Assembly: GCF_000717335.1 (NCBI RefSeq)
Contig: NZ_JNYZ01000005.1
Location: forward strand, 186,001 to 250,000
Source: Amycolatopsis jejuensis
GTDB lineage: Bacteria > Actinomycetota > Actinomycetes > Mycobacteriales > Pseudonocardiaceae
Reading direction: 5' to 3'
DNA length: 64,000 bases
The translations under genes and the position numbers were made by a program. Positions 1-8,840 of the stretch are shown here, piece by piece. How positions within the stretch are numbered: the stretch's first letter is position 1; every line of letters begins with the position of its first letter. The notes beneath the pieces are model-generated. The model worked only from the letters and a program-made list of their open reading frames with translations. It was not told where the DNA came from and searched no databases.

Positions 1-634
1 CGCGATCGTCTTCGGCATTCTCTCCGGCGTGATCGCGGCCTGGCGCCGGTCGTCGGCGCTGGACCACCTCAACACCGGGCTGGCGACGCTGGTGTACTCG
101 TTCCCGTCGCAGTGGCTCGGGCTGGTGCTGCTGATCCTCTTCGCCGGGGTGCTGCCCGCGGGCGGGATGGCGGACCTGTTCGTGTTCGACAGCCCGCCGT
201 TCTGGCAGAACGTCGGTGACGTGGCGAGCCACATGGTGCTGCCCACTGCCACCCTGATCCTCACCGCGTACGGCGGTTACACGCTGGTGGTGCGGTCGTC
301 GATGCTCGAAACCCTGGGCGAGGACTACGTGCTCACCGCGCGGGCGAAGGGCCTGTCCGACCGTCGCGTGGTGTGGCAGCACGCCGTGCGCAACGCGATG
401 CTGCCGATGGTCACCATGGTCGCGCTCGACCTCGGGTACGTGGTGGGCGGCGCGGTGCTGATCGAGGTGATCTTCAGCTGGCCGGGCATCGGCATGGCCA
501 CCTACACCGCGCTCAGCCAGCGGGACTACCCCATGGTGCAAGGCGGTTTCCTGCTCCTGACCGTTTCGGTGATCCTGCTGAACTTCATCGCCGACCTCGT
601 CTACTTCCGCCTCGACCGAAGGGTCAGCGCATGA
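1..634 (+). CDS. Dipeptide/oligopeptide ABC transporter permease (DppB-like), 5' end outside window
   Basis: Inner-membrane permease of a peptide-type ABC importer. The reading frame is open from base 2, so the start lies upstream of the window; about 210 C-terminal residues are visible. Several hydrophobic segments flank the EAA-type loop (LTARAKGLSDRRVVWQHAVR), which contacts the ATPases, followed by the conserved VIFSWPGIG stretch typical of DppB/OppB. Its stop overlaps the next permease start (ATGA, 631-634), so the two are translationally coupled. The substrate cannot be read from the permease; the downstream hydrolase suggests N-acyl amino acids or peptides (inference). Confidence 0.93.
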   Translation, partial: AIVFGILSGVIAAWRRSSALDHLNTGLATLVYSFPSQWLGLVLLILFAGVLPAGGMADLFVFDSPPFWQNVGDVASHMVLPTATLILTAYGGYTLVVRSSMLETLGEDYVLTARAKGLSDRRVVWQHAVRNAMLPMVTMVALDLGYVVGGAVLIEVIFSWPGIGMATYTALSQRDYPMVQGGFLLLTVSVILLNFIADLVYFRLDRRVSA

Positions 635-1575
635 GTACGTCCACCCTTCTCGCCCCCGATGTGGGCGGGATGCGCCGCACCGGGATCTTCCGGAAAGTGC
701 TGCGGGAGCACAAATCCGCGGTCGCCGGGCTCGTGGTGCTCGGGTTTTTCGTGGTGCTGTCGATCATTGCGCCCTACGTCGCGCCGTACAGCACCACCGA
801 ACGGTCGTGCGCGGTGTTCGAACCGCCGTCCGCGCACCACTGGCTCGGCTGCGACGACGGCGGCGTGGACATGGTGTCGCTGCTGATGCGCGGCGGGCAG
901 ACCTCGCTGGTCGTCGGGTTCACCGCGACGCTCGTGGCGATGGTGCTCGGCGGGACGATCGGCATCCTGTCCGGCTACTTCGGCGGCTGGGTCGACGCGG
1001 TGCTGATGCGGGTCACCGACGTGCTGCTGGTGCTGCCGGACCTGGTGCTGGCCATGGTGATCGCCGCGGTGTGGGGCCCGAGCCTGTTCCACGTGATCCT
1101 GGTGATCGGCCTGCTGGAATGGACCACTACGGCGCGGATCGTACGGGCGGAGGTGATGTCGCTGCGCGAGCGCGCGTACGTGAAACGGGCGCGCGGGCTC
1201 GGGGCGAGCAACACCCGGGTGATCGTGCGGCACATCCTCCCGCAAGCCGGTCCGCTGCTGATCGCGAACACCGTGCTGACCGTGTCGGTGGCGATCTACC
1301 TGGAGACCGCGCTCGCGTTCCTCGGCTTGGAGGACCCGAGCGTGACCACGTGGGGAACGATCCTGGAACACGCGTTCGCGCGGACGGCAATCAGTTCCGG
1401 CGCCTGGTGGGCGATCGTGCCCGACGGATTCGTGATCGCCGCGGTGAGCATCGGCTGCTTCCTGCTCGGGCGGGCCATCGAGGACGCGCTGAACCCGCGG
1501 CTGAAGGTCTCGCACCTGTCGGGGCGCCGGTGGCGGATCCGAGTGCTGGCGGGAAGAGGGGCGGACGCGCGATGA
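631..1575 (+). CDS. Dipeptide/oligopeptide ABC transporter permease (DppC-like)
   Basis: Second membrane subunit, 314 residues, usual length for DppC/OppC. A cytoplasmic N-terminus leads into one membrane segment (about residues 30-52), a periplasmic-type loop containing two Cys (ERSC, LGCDDG) and then the five-segment binding-protein-dependent transport domain with an EAA loop (YVKRARGLGASNTRVIVRH). The ATG at 631 is chosen because it overlaps the upstream stop and gives the normal N-terminus; the frame is open further upstream but that part is antisense-quality sequence. It ends in an ATGA overlap with the first ATPase. Confidence 0.94.
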   Translation: MSTSTLLAPDVGGMRRTGIFRKVLREHKSAVAGLVVLGFFVVLSIIAPYVAPYSTTERSCAVFEPPSAHHWLGCDDGGVDMVSLLMRGGQTSLVVGFTATLVAMVLGGTIGILSGYFGGWVDAVLMRVTDVLLVLPDLVLAMVIAAVWGPSLFHVILVIGLLEWTTTARIVRAEVMSLRERAYVKRARGLGASNTRVIVRHILPQAGPLLIANTVLTVSVAIYLETALAFLGLEDPSVTTWGTILEHAFARTAISSGAWWAIVPDGFVIAAVSIGCFLLGRAIEDALNPRLKVSHLSGRRWRIRVLAGRGADAR

Positions 1576-2537
1576 GCGTGCTGGAGTGCAGTGATCTGCA
1601 CGTGTGGTTCGACCTGCCGGGCGGTGGTCAGGTGCATCCCGTGGACGGGGTGAGTTTCTCCCTCGCGGCGAGTGAACGGTTCGGGCTGGTCGGGGAATCG
1701 GGTTGCGGGAAGTCGACGACGATTCTGGCGTTGATGGGTTTGCTGCCGCCGACTGCGACGGTCGCGGGGCGGGTGTGCATTGACGGTACCGAGATTCTGT
1801 CCGGTGGTGAGGAATCGGTGCGAGGGCATCGGTGGCGGGACATCGCGATGGTGTTCCAGGGGGCGATGAATGCCCTGAACCCGGTGAAAACGGTCGGCTG
1901 GCAAATTGCCGAACCGATGATCGCGCACGGTTTCGCGCGCCGGGCGAAAGCGCGGGAGCGGACGCGGGAATTGCTGGAGCTGGTCGGTATTCCGGCGGCT
2001 TCGGTGGACCGGTACCCGCACGAGTTCTCCGGCGGGATGCGGCAACGGCTCTCGATTGCGATGGCCTTGGCGTGCGAGCCGAAAATCCTGCTCGCCGACG
2101 AGCCGACGACCGCGTTGGACGTCATGGTCCAGGCCCAGATCCTGGAGTTGCTGACCCGGCTCACCGAGGAACTGGGTATGGCGTTGGTACTGGTCACCCA
2201 CGACCTGCCACTGGTGTCGCAGTTCTGCCATCGCGCGGCGGTGATGTATGCGGGGAAAATGGTGGAGGACGGTCCGGCGGACAAGCTGAGCTGGGAATCG
2301 CAGCACCCGTACACGCGGCTGCTGTTCGCGGCGACGCCGGATCTGTACGGCGCCGAGGAGGTCGTCTCCATTCCCGGTGCGCCGCCGCGGCTGGACCAGG
2401 AGATCACCGGCTGCCCGTTCCGGCCCCGGTGTGACGTGCCGATGGACCGCTGCGCGGGCGAGCTGCCGTTGTTGCGGGCGACCGGTCCGGGCCACCGGGC
2501 GGCGTGTTTCCACACCGAGAGCATGGTGACGTCATGA
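1572..2537 (+). CDS. Oligopeptide ABC transporter ATP-binding protein (DppD-like)
   Basis: Cytoplasmic ATPase, 321 residues. Walker A GESGCGKST at residues 41-49, Q-loop in VFQGAMNALNP, signature FSGGMRQRL, Walker B ILLADEP followed by TTALD, and the H-loop in VTHDL. The C-terminal Cys-rich tail (GCPFRPRCDVPMDRC) is the oligopeptide/dipeptide transporter domain peculiar to peptide and nickel importers, which separates it from sugar or amino-acid ATPases. Start at 1572 overlaps the permease stop; stop overlaps the second ATPase. Confidence 0.95.
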   Translation: MSVLECSDLHVWFDLPGGGQVHPVDGVSFSLAASERFGLVGESGCGKSTTILALMGLLPPTATVAGRVCIDGTEILSGGEESVRGHRWRDIAMVFQGAMNALNPVKTVGWQIAEPMIAHGFARRAKARERTRELLELVGIPAASVDRYPHEFSGGMRQRLSIAMALACEPKILLADEPTTALDVMVQAQILELLTRLTEELGMALVLVTHDLPLVSQFCHRAAVMYAGKMVEDGPADKLSWESQHPYTRLLFAATPDLYGAEEVVSIPGAPPRLDQEITGCPFRPRCDVPMDRCAGELPLLRATGPGHRAACFHTESMVTS

Positions 2538-3520
2538 GCGAGGCGCTGCTGGAGGTCGAAGACCTCTCGATCCATTACCCGATGCGCCGCGGCATGGTGG
2601 GGACTCTCGCGCGGCGGCCGCGCAATGTCGTGCACGCCGTCGACGGCATCAGTTTCCGGCTGGGGCGCGGGGAAATGGTCGCCGTGGTGGGGGAGTCCGG
2701 CTGCGGGAAGTCCACTACCGCCAAAGCGATCTGCGGTCTGGTGAGCCCGACCGGCGGCACCGTGCGGCTGGAGGGGAGCGCGATCAGCGGGCTGCCCGAA
2801 CGCCGGTTGCGGCCGATCCGGCGCCGGGTGCAGATGATCTACCAGGACCCGTACGAATCGCTCGACCCGCTGTGCCGCGTCCGCGACATCCTGGCCGAGC
2901 CGATGCTGATCCACGGCATCGGCGGGTCGCGGGCGGAGCGGGAAAAGCTCGCCGAGGAAGCGCTGGAGCGCAGCGGGCTTTCCCCGGCGAGCGCATTCCT
3001 CGCCCGGTATCCGCACGAGCTTTCCGGCGGGCAGCGGCAGCGGGTCGCCATTGCCGCCGCGCTGGTGCTCGACCCGGATGTACTGCTCGCCGACGAACCA
3101 GTGTCCATGTTGGACGTTTCCGTGCGCGCCGGGGTGCTGTCCCTTTTGGACACTCTGCGCAAGGACCAGGACACCGCCATCCTGATGATCACCCACGATC
3201 TGTCCACGGCCGCGCATTTCGCCGACCGGATCGTGGTGATGTACCTCGGGCGGATCGTCGAGCAGGGTCCGGCGCACGACGTCATCCACAATCCGCAGCA
3301 CCCTTATACGAAAGCGTTGCTGTCCGCGGTACCCCGGCGGGACCGGCAGGAACGCGCGAAACCGCAGCTGCTGTCCGGGGAGACGCCGGACCCGGTGGAC
3401 ATCCCGGACGGCTGCCGGTTCCGGTCGCGCTGCCCAGTCGGCACGGCCGACTGCGAGCGCACCGACCCGCCGCTGGTCACGGTGGGCGCAGGCCACGAGG
3501 TCGCATGTCTGTACGCCTGA
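2534..3520 (+). CDS. Oligopeptide ABC transporter ATP-binding protein (DppF-like)
   Basis: Second ATPase, 328 residues, pairing with the preceding one as a heterodimer. Walker A GESGCGKS at 53-60, the IYQDPYESLDP Q-loop stretch characteristic of DppF/OppF, signature LSGGQRQRV, Walker B VLLADEPVSMLD and a C-terminal Cys motif (CRFRSRCPVGTADC). No substrate-binding protein gene is visible on this side; it may lie upstream of the window. A 38-base gap with a good ribosome binding site leads to the hydrolase gene. Confidence 0.95.
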   Translation: MSEALLEVEDLSIHYPMRRGMVGTLARRPRNVVHAVDGISFRLGRGEMVAVVGESGCGKSTTAKAICGLVSPTGGTVRLEGSAISGLPERRLRPIRRRVQMIYQDPYESLDPLCRVRDILAEPMLIHGIGGSRAEREKLAEEALERSGLSPASAFLARYPHELSGGQRQRVAIAAALVLDPDVLLADEPVSMLDVSVRAGVLSLLDTLRKDQDTAILMITHDLSTAAHFADRIVVMYLGRIVEQGPAHDVIHNPQHPYTKALLSAVPRRDRQERAKPQLLSGETPDPVDIPDGCRFRSRCPVGTADCERTDPPLVTVGAGHEVACLYA

Positions 3521-3558
3521 TCATGTCCCGCCCGGCCGCGCCGAGGGAAAGGAGCACC

Positions 3559-5148
3559 ATGCCCGCCGATTTGGTGATTCGAGGAGGCTCGGTTGTCGAC
3601 GGCACGGGCGGCCCGGCCCGGCTCGTCGACGTGGCCATCGCCGGCGACCGGATCGAAGCGGTCGGCGAGGTGCCGGAGACCGACGTGCCGGAGCTGGACG
3701 CCGCGGGATGCGTGGTGGCGCCGGGGTTCATCAACGTGCTGAGCCATGCGTACGAGACGCTGCAGCTGGATCCGCGCGGGCTGTCTGACCTGTATCAAGG
3801 GGTGACGACGGAGGTGTTCGGCGAGGGCCGGTCGATGGGGCCGGTCACCGGGCGGATGACGGATCTGGTCGCAGCCGAACCGCCGCTCTTCGGCATGCGG
3901 ACCAGCTGGCCGCGGCTCGGGGATTTCTTCGCCGACCTCGCCGCGGCCGGGCTGGGGCTGAACATCGCGAGTTTCGTCGGCGCGGAAAACCTGCGGATGC
4001 CTTTTGCCGGTACCGAAGATCGGCCGCTGACCACGGATGAATTGGCGGCCGCGTGCGCGTTGCTGGACGAGGAATTGGCGGACGGCGCGCTCGGCGTGGG
4101 TTCGGCGTTGATCTATTCGCCGGGCAGTTATGCGTCCACGGAGGAATTGATTGCGTACGCCCGGGTTTTGGCGCGCCATGATGCGTTGTACATCTCGCAC
4201 ATCCGCGGGGAATCGGACCGGCTGGTCGATTCCGTGGACGAGCTGATCCGGATCGCGCGGGAATCGTCGGCGCGGGCGGAGATCTATCACCTCAAGGCGT
4301 CCGGGAAACAGAACTGGCCGCTGATGACGACGGTGCTGGAGCGGGTAGCGCAGGCTCGCGCCGAGGGCCTCGGGGTGACCGCGGACATCTACCCGTACGA
4401 CGCGGGTTCCACGTTCCTGTCCGCCTTCATCCCGCCGCGCTTCCACGAGGGTGGCCACGCGGCGCTGGCGGAGCGGATCGCCGACCCCGTAACGCGCAAG
4501 GAGATCAAGGCGGCCATCCTCGATCCTGGTCAGGACTGGGAGAACCTGTACCTGGGTTCCGGCGGTGCTTCCGGGATCCTGCTGCTCGGGACCGGCGCTG
4601 ATCATCTGAAGGGGCATACGCTCGCCGAGGTCAGCGCCCATCGGTGGGACAGCGATCCACTGGACACGTTGCTGGACCTCGTGACCGCGGAGCCGAAGCT
4701 GATGGTCGCGGAGTTCACCGCCTCGGAAACGGACGTGCGACGTGCTTTGCAACAGCCGTGGGTCTCGGTGTGCACAGATTCCGAGGCGATCGCGGCGGAA
4801 CCGCCGTTCACCGACACGTCCATCCATCCCCGGACGTACGGTGCTTTCGCGCGAGTGCTGGGCCCGTGGGTGCGGGAAGGCGTGCTGCCGCTCGAGGAAG
4901 CGGTCCGCCGGATGACGAGCCTGCCTGCGTCGAACCTGCGCCTGCCGGACCGCGGCGTGCTGCGGCCGGGTGCGTTCGCCGATGTGACGGTGTTCGACCC
5001 AGCGGCAGTGCAGGACAACGCGACGTACCTGAACCCGCACCGATATGCGGACGGGATGCGGCACGTACTGGTGAACGGCCAGGCGGCACTGCGGGAGGGC
5101 CAGCCGACGGGGGTTTTGGCGGGTCGTGCCCTGCGGCGGGGGCGCTGA
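3559..5148 (+). CDS. N-acyl-D-amino-acid deacylase family amidohydrolase, variant metal site
   Basis: Metal-dependent hydrolase of the D-aminoacylase family (COG3653), 529 residues, normal length. Visible: N-terminal beta-sandwich strand (DLVIRGGSVVDGTG), family signatures YISHIRGESD (H214), IYHLKASG (H244, K246), CTDSEA (D407) and HPRTYGAFARVLG (H423). Two expected ligands differ: the classic HxH after PGFID reads FINVLSH, so the first His is Leu61, and the Cys of GNCG is Glu89 (FGEG). A subfamily with this pattern exists, so it is probably active, but the substrate may not be N-acyl-D-amino acids. ATG 3559 follows GGAAAGGAG (3546-3554). It abuts the PucR gene tail to tail with no terminator space. 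Confidence 0.85.
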   Translation: MPADLVIRGGSVVDGTGGPARLVDVAIAGDRIEAVGEVPETDVPELDAAGCVVAPGFINVLSHAYETLQLDPRGLSDLYQGVTTEVFGEGRSMGPVTGRMTDLVAAEPPLFGMRTSWPRLGDFFADLAAAGLGLNIASFVGAENLRMPFAGTEDRPLTTDELAAACALLDEELADGALGVGSALIYSPGSYASTEELIAYARVLARHDALYISHIRGESDRLVDSVDELIRIARESSARAEIYHLKASGKQNWPLMTTVLERVAQARAEGLGVTADIYPYDAGSTFLSAFIPPRFHEGGHAALAERIADPVTRKEIKAAILDPGQDWENLYLGSGGASGILLLGTGADHLKGHTLAEVSAHRWDSDPLDTLLDLVTAEPKLMVAEFTASETDVRRALQQPWVSVCTDSEAIAAEPPFTDTSIHPRTYGAFARVLGPWVREGVLPLEEAVRRMTSLPASNLRLPDRGVLRPGAFADVTVFDPAAVQDNATYLNPHRYADGMRHVLVNGQAALREGQPTGVLAGRALRRGR

Positions 5149-5151
5149 AAG

Positions 5152-6732
5152 TCACCAGCCCAGCTGGTCTCCCAGCCGCAATCGGAGCCACAGGACCAGC
5201 CGCTCATCCGGGTCGGCCAGATCGAAGCCGAAGATCTCCTCCGCGCGCGACAGCCGGTACCGGATTGTGTTCGGGTGTACCGAAAGGCGCGTCGACGCGG
5301 CCGCGATGTCGCCGTTTGTGTCCAGGTACGCCAGGATTGTCGGGGCGTACGTCGTTCCGTGGTCGGCGTCGTGTGCCCGGACTGCCGGACCCAGTCGTCG
5401 CGGCAAGGACTCGTGTGTCGCCAGGATTTGGGCCAGTACCGACAGCGTCGCGCCTGCCCAGACTTCGTCGATCGTTGCTACCTGGCAAGGTTCCGTGGGG
5501 CGTTCGCTCAGCGTGCGGAGTACCAAGTCCGCGTCGGCGCGGGAGGTTGCGATGGCGCGTAACCCCTTGACCACCGAACCGAGCCCCGCCTGTACCGGCA
5601 TCCGCAGCGCACCATTGGCCCGGCGCGCGATGTCGGCGACCAGTTCCCGGTGGGTGGGACCGTTCGGCAGCAGCGCGTACACCGTCCCGTCGATCAGCGC
5701 GCACCCGTGCCGTCCGTAGTGGGCTTCGCAGTGCAGGCTCACCAGGTCGGCCAGCCGGGCGGCCGCGTGGGCCGCGAGCACGTCCTCGGTGTCCGCGGAC
5801 GCCACGGTGAACGCGGCGACTGCCACCGGGGCGTCCGGTTCCAGGCCGAGCTGCGGGGCGACCGCGGTGACGCTGCTCGGGTCGGCGAGCAGGCGGCGTA
5901 ACAGGTCCGCGCGCCGCCGCCGGACCACGTCGACCGCCGTCCGGGCCGCGAGCAGGTGCAGTGCGGCGATGTCCGAAGCGTCGAAAAGAGCCTGCTCAGC
6001 GGCCTCGTCGAGGTTGTCCTCGGCGTCCACGACCCAGATCGACCCCAGTATCTCGCTGCCCGCGCGCACGGCCACCCCGAGCCGCGGCAGCCCGCCGGGG
6101 ATGGGCGGGAACCGGCAGGTCCGCCGCTCATGGGTGAGGGCCTGGTACTGCTCGTCGTAGTAGTCCGGCGCGTGCGGCACCTGCAGGCCGAGGATGCCCT
6201 GGCGGCGGCCGTCGTCGATGGGCTGGCCGGGCACCGTCGAGTACGCCAGGATCCGTCGGTGCGGGTCCTCGATCGACGTCGCACCGCCCACCATCCCGGC
6301 AATCGCGTTGGCCAGCGCGAAGAGGTCACCGGCAGCGGGCGCGCCGGGTACCCGCACGGTGGGCGCCAGCGCCGAGGAGATCATCGCCTCCAGGTGGTGC
6401 CAGGCCACGGCTTCGTCGGCGGCCAGCAGCACGAGACCTGCGCCTTCCGCGGCGGCGGCCAGCTCCGTCACCGGCTCGCCGAAGCTCTTCACCACCAGCC
6501 CCGCGTACCCGGCGTCCGCGGCCGCGACGACCAGGTCCTTCCCCTCGGCCGGATCGGCCCCGACCGCGAGCAGGATCGTGTCCCGCGCCGGTGGCAACGG
6601 CGTGCGCCGTTCGTGGATCAGCACACCCGACACCGGCACCCGCCGGTCCGGCAGCGGCGTGACCGGCCGGAGCAGCGAAGTGCCCAGCGCGTCGAGAACC
6701 TGGCCGAGATCGGGTATCTCCGGGTCGAGCAT
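5152..6732 (-). CDS. PucR/CdaR-family transcriptional regulator
   Basis: Regulator of 526 residues. The N-terminal part (about 1-150) is the PucR-type sensory domain, the centre resembles the degenerate GGDEF-like CdaR region and the C-terminus carries the helix-turn-helix (AASTRLSVHPNTIRYRLSR) with the terminal LWLRLRLG stretch typical of PucR. Such regulators commonly control purine, nitrogen or organic-acid catabolism. ATG 6732 is preferred over a longer frame (to 6795) because AGAGGTGAGG lies just upstream. It sits between the transporter/deacylase and racemase units, so it probably controls one or both (inference). Confidence 0.9.
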   Translation of the reverse strand: MLDPEIPDLGQVLDALGTSLLRPVTPLPDRRVPVSGVLIHERRTPLPPARDTILLAVGADPAEGKDLVVAAADAGYAGLVVKSFGEPVTELAAAAEGAGLVLLAADEAVAWHHLEAMISSALAPTVRVPGAPAAGDLFALANAIAGMVGGATSIEDPHRRILAYSTVPGQPIDDGRRQGILGLQVPHAPDYYDEQYQALTHERRTCRFPPIPGGLPRLGVAVRAGSEILGSIWVVDAEDNLDEAAEQALFDASDIAALHLLAARTAVDVVRRRRADLLRRLLADPSSVTAVAPQLGLEPDAPVAVAAFTVASADTEDVLAAHAAARLADLVSLHCEAHYGRHGCALIDGTVYALLPNGPTHRELVADIARRANGALRMPVQAGLGSVVKGLRAIATSRADADLVLRTLSERPTEPCQVATIDEVWAGATLSVLAQILATHESLPRRLGPAVRAHDADHGTTYAPTILAYLDTNGDIAAASTRLSVHPNTIRYRLSRAEEIFGFDLADPDERLVLWLRLRLGDQLGW

Positions 6733-6824
6733 CCTCACCTCTTTAGCCAGACGCACAAAACATTCGCGGAATCTCTGGACTGGCACTGTATGCACCCGGC
6801 CGAGCTGCCCGCGAGGCTGTCAGC

Positions 6825-7688
6825 ATGCACGTTCCCTCAGGTGTGCCGCGGGCCGCCCCTGCGACCGTACCCCCCTTCGCCGAGACCGGGGCCACCGAAA
6901 CCGCTTTGCGCGCCGCGAACCGCGCCGGGGTCCGGATCCGGCTGGCCGGGGATGTCCCGACGGTCGAAGCGGTGTCACGGTTCCTCGCCGGGGTATGGCA
7001 GACGCCGGAAACGCAGCCGCCTTTCGGCACCGACGCCTTGCGCGCCTTCGCCCACGCGGGCGGCGCGGTGCACTACGCCGCCGACGGTGACGGCATCCTG
7101 GCCGCCTCAGTGCTGATCTTCTGCGCACCTGCATCGCGCGCCGTGTACTCGATGATCGCCGCTGCCCGCACCAGTGACCGCGGGGTCGGCTTCGCGCTCA
7201 AGCAAGCGCAGCGCGGGTGGGCGCTCGAACAGGGCGCCACCACAATGGTCTGGACCTTTGACCCGCTGGTCAGCCGGAACGCGCATTTCAACCTCGCCAA
7301 GCTCGGCGCCCGCGGTACCGAGTACACAGTGGACTTCTTCGGGCAGATCGCCGACGGCGTCAACGGAGCGGACGAAACCGACCGGCTCACCGCGGTGTGG
7401 CCGCTCGAACACCCGCGCCCGGCCCGCCTCACCGGACCCGACCTGCACACCGCGGACCTCGACCCCCGCCGCGCCCCGGACGGCGAACCGTTCCTCGCCC
7501 ACGACGCGACCGGACACTGGTGCCGCGTCCCGACGGACATCGTCGCCACCCGCCGCGAGGACGGACGGCTCGGCGCGCAGTGGCGGGCGGCCGTCCGGGA
7601 TGCGCTGGCGCCGCTTTTCGCCGAGGGCTTTGCCGCGACCGGCTTCAGCCGGTCCGGCTGGTACCGCCTGAGCCGGGAGTCCGCATGA
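6825..7688 (+). CDS. Predicted GNAT-superfamily acyltransferase (COG3375-like)
   Basis: 287 residues, resembling the COG3375 group that travels with N-acylamino-acid/N-succinylamino-acid racemases. A GNAT-like core is suggested by the GILAASVLIFCA strand, SMIAAARTSDRGVGFALK (acyl-CoA loop region) and the following WTFDPLVSRNAHFNLAKLG stretch. In the described Geobacillus pathway a GNAT enzyme succinylates D-amino acids before racemisation; here the same role is an inference from context. ATG 6825 is the first good start, with only a weak GAGG about 10 bases upstream. The gene overlaps the racemase by ATGA. Confidence 0.78.
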   Translation: MHVPSGVPRAAPATVPPFAETGATETALRAANRAGVRIRLAGDVPTVEAVSRFLAGVWQTPETQPPFGTDALRAFAHAGGAVHYAADGDGILAASVLIFCAPASRAVYSMIAAARTSDRGVGFALKQAQRGWALEQGATTMVWTFDPLVSRNAHFNLAKLGARGTEYTVDFFGQIADGVNGADETDRLTAVWPLEHPRPARLTGPDLHTADLDPRRAPDGEPFLAHDATGHWCRVPTDIVATRREDGRLGAQWRAAVRDALAPLFAEGFAATGFSRSGWYRLSRESA

Positions 7689-8794
7689 AGATCGAGCTGA
7701 TCGACCTGATCCAGGTCCGGCTGCCACTCGTGCGCCCGTTCCGGACCTCGTGTTCGGTCGACACCGAGCGCGACACCCTGCTGCTGCACGTCGTCACCGA
7801 CACCGCGGAAGGCTGGGCGGAGTTCGGCGGCGACCCAGAACCGTTGTACAGCCCCGAATTCGCGGCCGGTGCCGAACGTATTCTGCGCGACCACCTCGTC
7901 CCGCGGGTCACCGCGCTGCTGCGGCCGGACGCCGCTCGGATCGCCGGGGTGATGGCGCCGGTCAAGGGCAATCCGATGGCGAAGGCGTTGCTCGAAACGG
8001 CAATTCTCGACGCCGAATGCCGGACGTATGCGATGCCGTTGTCGACCTATCTCGGCGGTGTGCGGGATCGCATTCCGGCGGGGGTGTCGGTCGGGATCAC
8101 GGACACGATCCCGGAGCTGCTGGGTACGGTCGCGGGCTACCTGGCCGAAGGGTACGTCCGGATCAAGCTGAAGATCGAGCCCGGCTGGGACCTGGAGCCG
8201 GTGCACGCGGTCCGTGCCGAATTCGGGCCGGACCTCGTCCTGCAGGCCGACGCCAACACCGCGTACACGCTCGCCGACGCCGCACACTTGCGCCGGCTCG
8301 ACGAGTTCGGCCTCGTCCAGCTCGAACAGCCGCTGCCCGCGGACGACCTGGGCGGGCACGCCGAACTGGCGAAACTCCTGCGTACCCCGATCTGTCTCGA
8401 CGAATCGATCTGCTCCGCCCGCGACGCCGCGTTCGCGATCCGGCTGGGCGCGTGCCGGATCGTGAACGTCAAGCCAAGCCGCGTCGGCGGGTACCTCGAA
8501 GCCCGGCGGATCCACGACGTCTGCGCCGCGCACGGGATTCCCGTGTGGTGCGGCGGAATGCTCGAAACCGGCATCGGCCGCGCGCAGAACCTCGCCCTCG
8601 CCGCGCTACCCGGTTTCGTGCTGCCGAACGACATTTCGGCGTCCAGCCGGTATTACGCCTCCGATCTCACCGAGGCATTCGAACTCGAGGACGGCTGTCT
8701 GTCCGTTCCGGACGGTCCCGGCGGTGGCGTCACGGTGGACCCCGCCGCGCTGCGCCGGTACACGGTCGCCTCGCAAACGCTCTTCTCGGTCTGA
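7685..8794 (+). CDS. N-acylamino-acid racemase / o-succinylbenzoate synthase family
   Basis: Enolase-superfamily enzyme, 369 residues. All key residues are present and their numbering equals that published for Amycolatopsis N-acylamino-acid racemase: catalytic K161xK163 (RIKLKIEPG), metal ligands D189 (QADAN), E214 (QLEQP) and D239 (CLDES), and second catalytic K263 (NVKPSR). The family catalyses 1,1-proton transfer at the alpha carbon of N-acyl (often N-succinyl) amino acids and, in some members, o-succinylbenzoate synthesis for menaquinone. No other menaquinone genes are nearby; the coupled GNAT gene and nearby deacylase favour racemase activity. Confidence 0.93.
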   Translation: MKIELIDLIQVRLPLVRPFRTSCSVDTERDTLLLHVVTDTAEGWAEFGGDPEPLYSPEFAAGAERILRDHLVPRVTALLRPDAARIAGVMAPVKGNPMAKALLETAILDAECRTYAMPLSTYLGGVRDRIPAGVSVGITDTIPELLGTVAGYLAEGYVRIKLKIEPGWDLEPVHAVRAEFGPDLVLQADANTAYTLADAAHLRRLDEFGLVQLEQPLPADDLGGHAELAKLLRTPICLDESICSARDAAFAIRLGACRIVNVKPSRVGGYLEARRIHDVCAAHGIPVWCGGMLETGIGRAQNLALAALPGFVLPNDISASSRYYASDLTEAFELEDGCLSVPDGPGGGVTVDPAALRRYTVASQTLFSV

Positions 8795-8840
8795 CCCAGG
8801 TCCCCCCGGCAACGACGCCGGACCGGTGGAAGGAGACAGT

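Noticed and set aside
1628..3496. Long antisense open frame (over 600 codons) opposite the two ABC ATPase genes
   Set aside because: High-GC shadow of well-supported ATPases; no domain and His/Arg/Pro-rich composition.
7685..8794. MenC in menaquinone biosynthesis
   Set aside because: No other men genes; coupled GNAT-like gene and nearby deacylase fit amino-acid racemase better.
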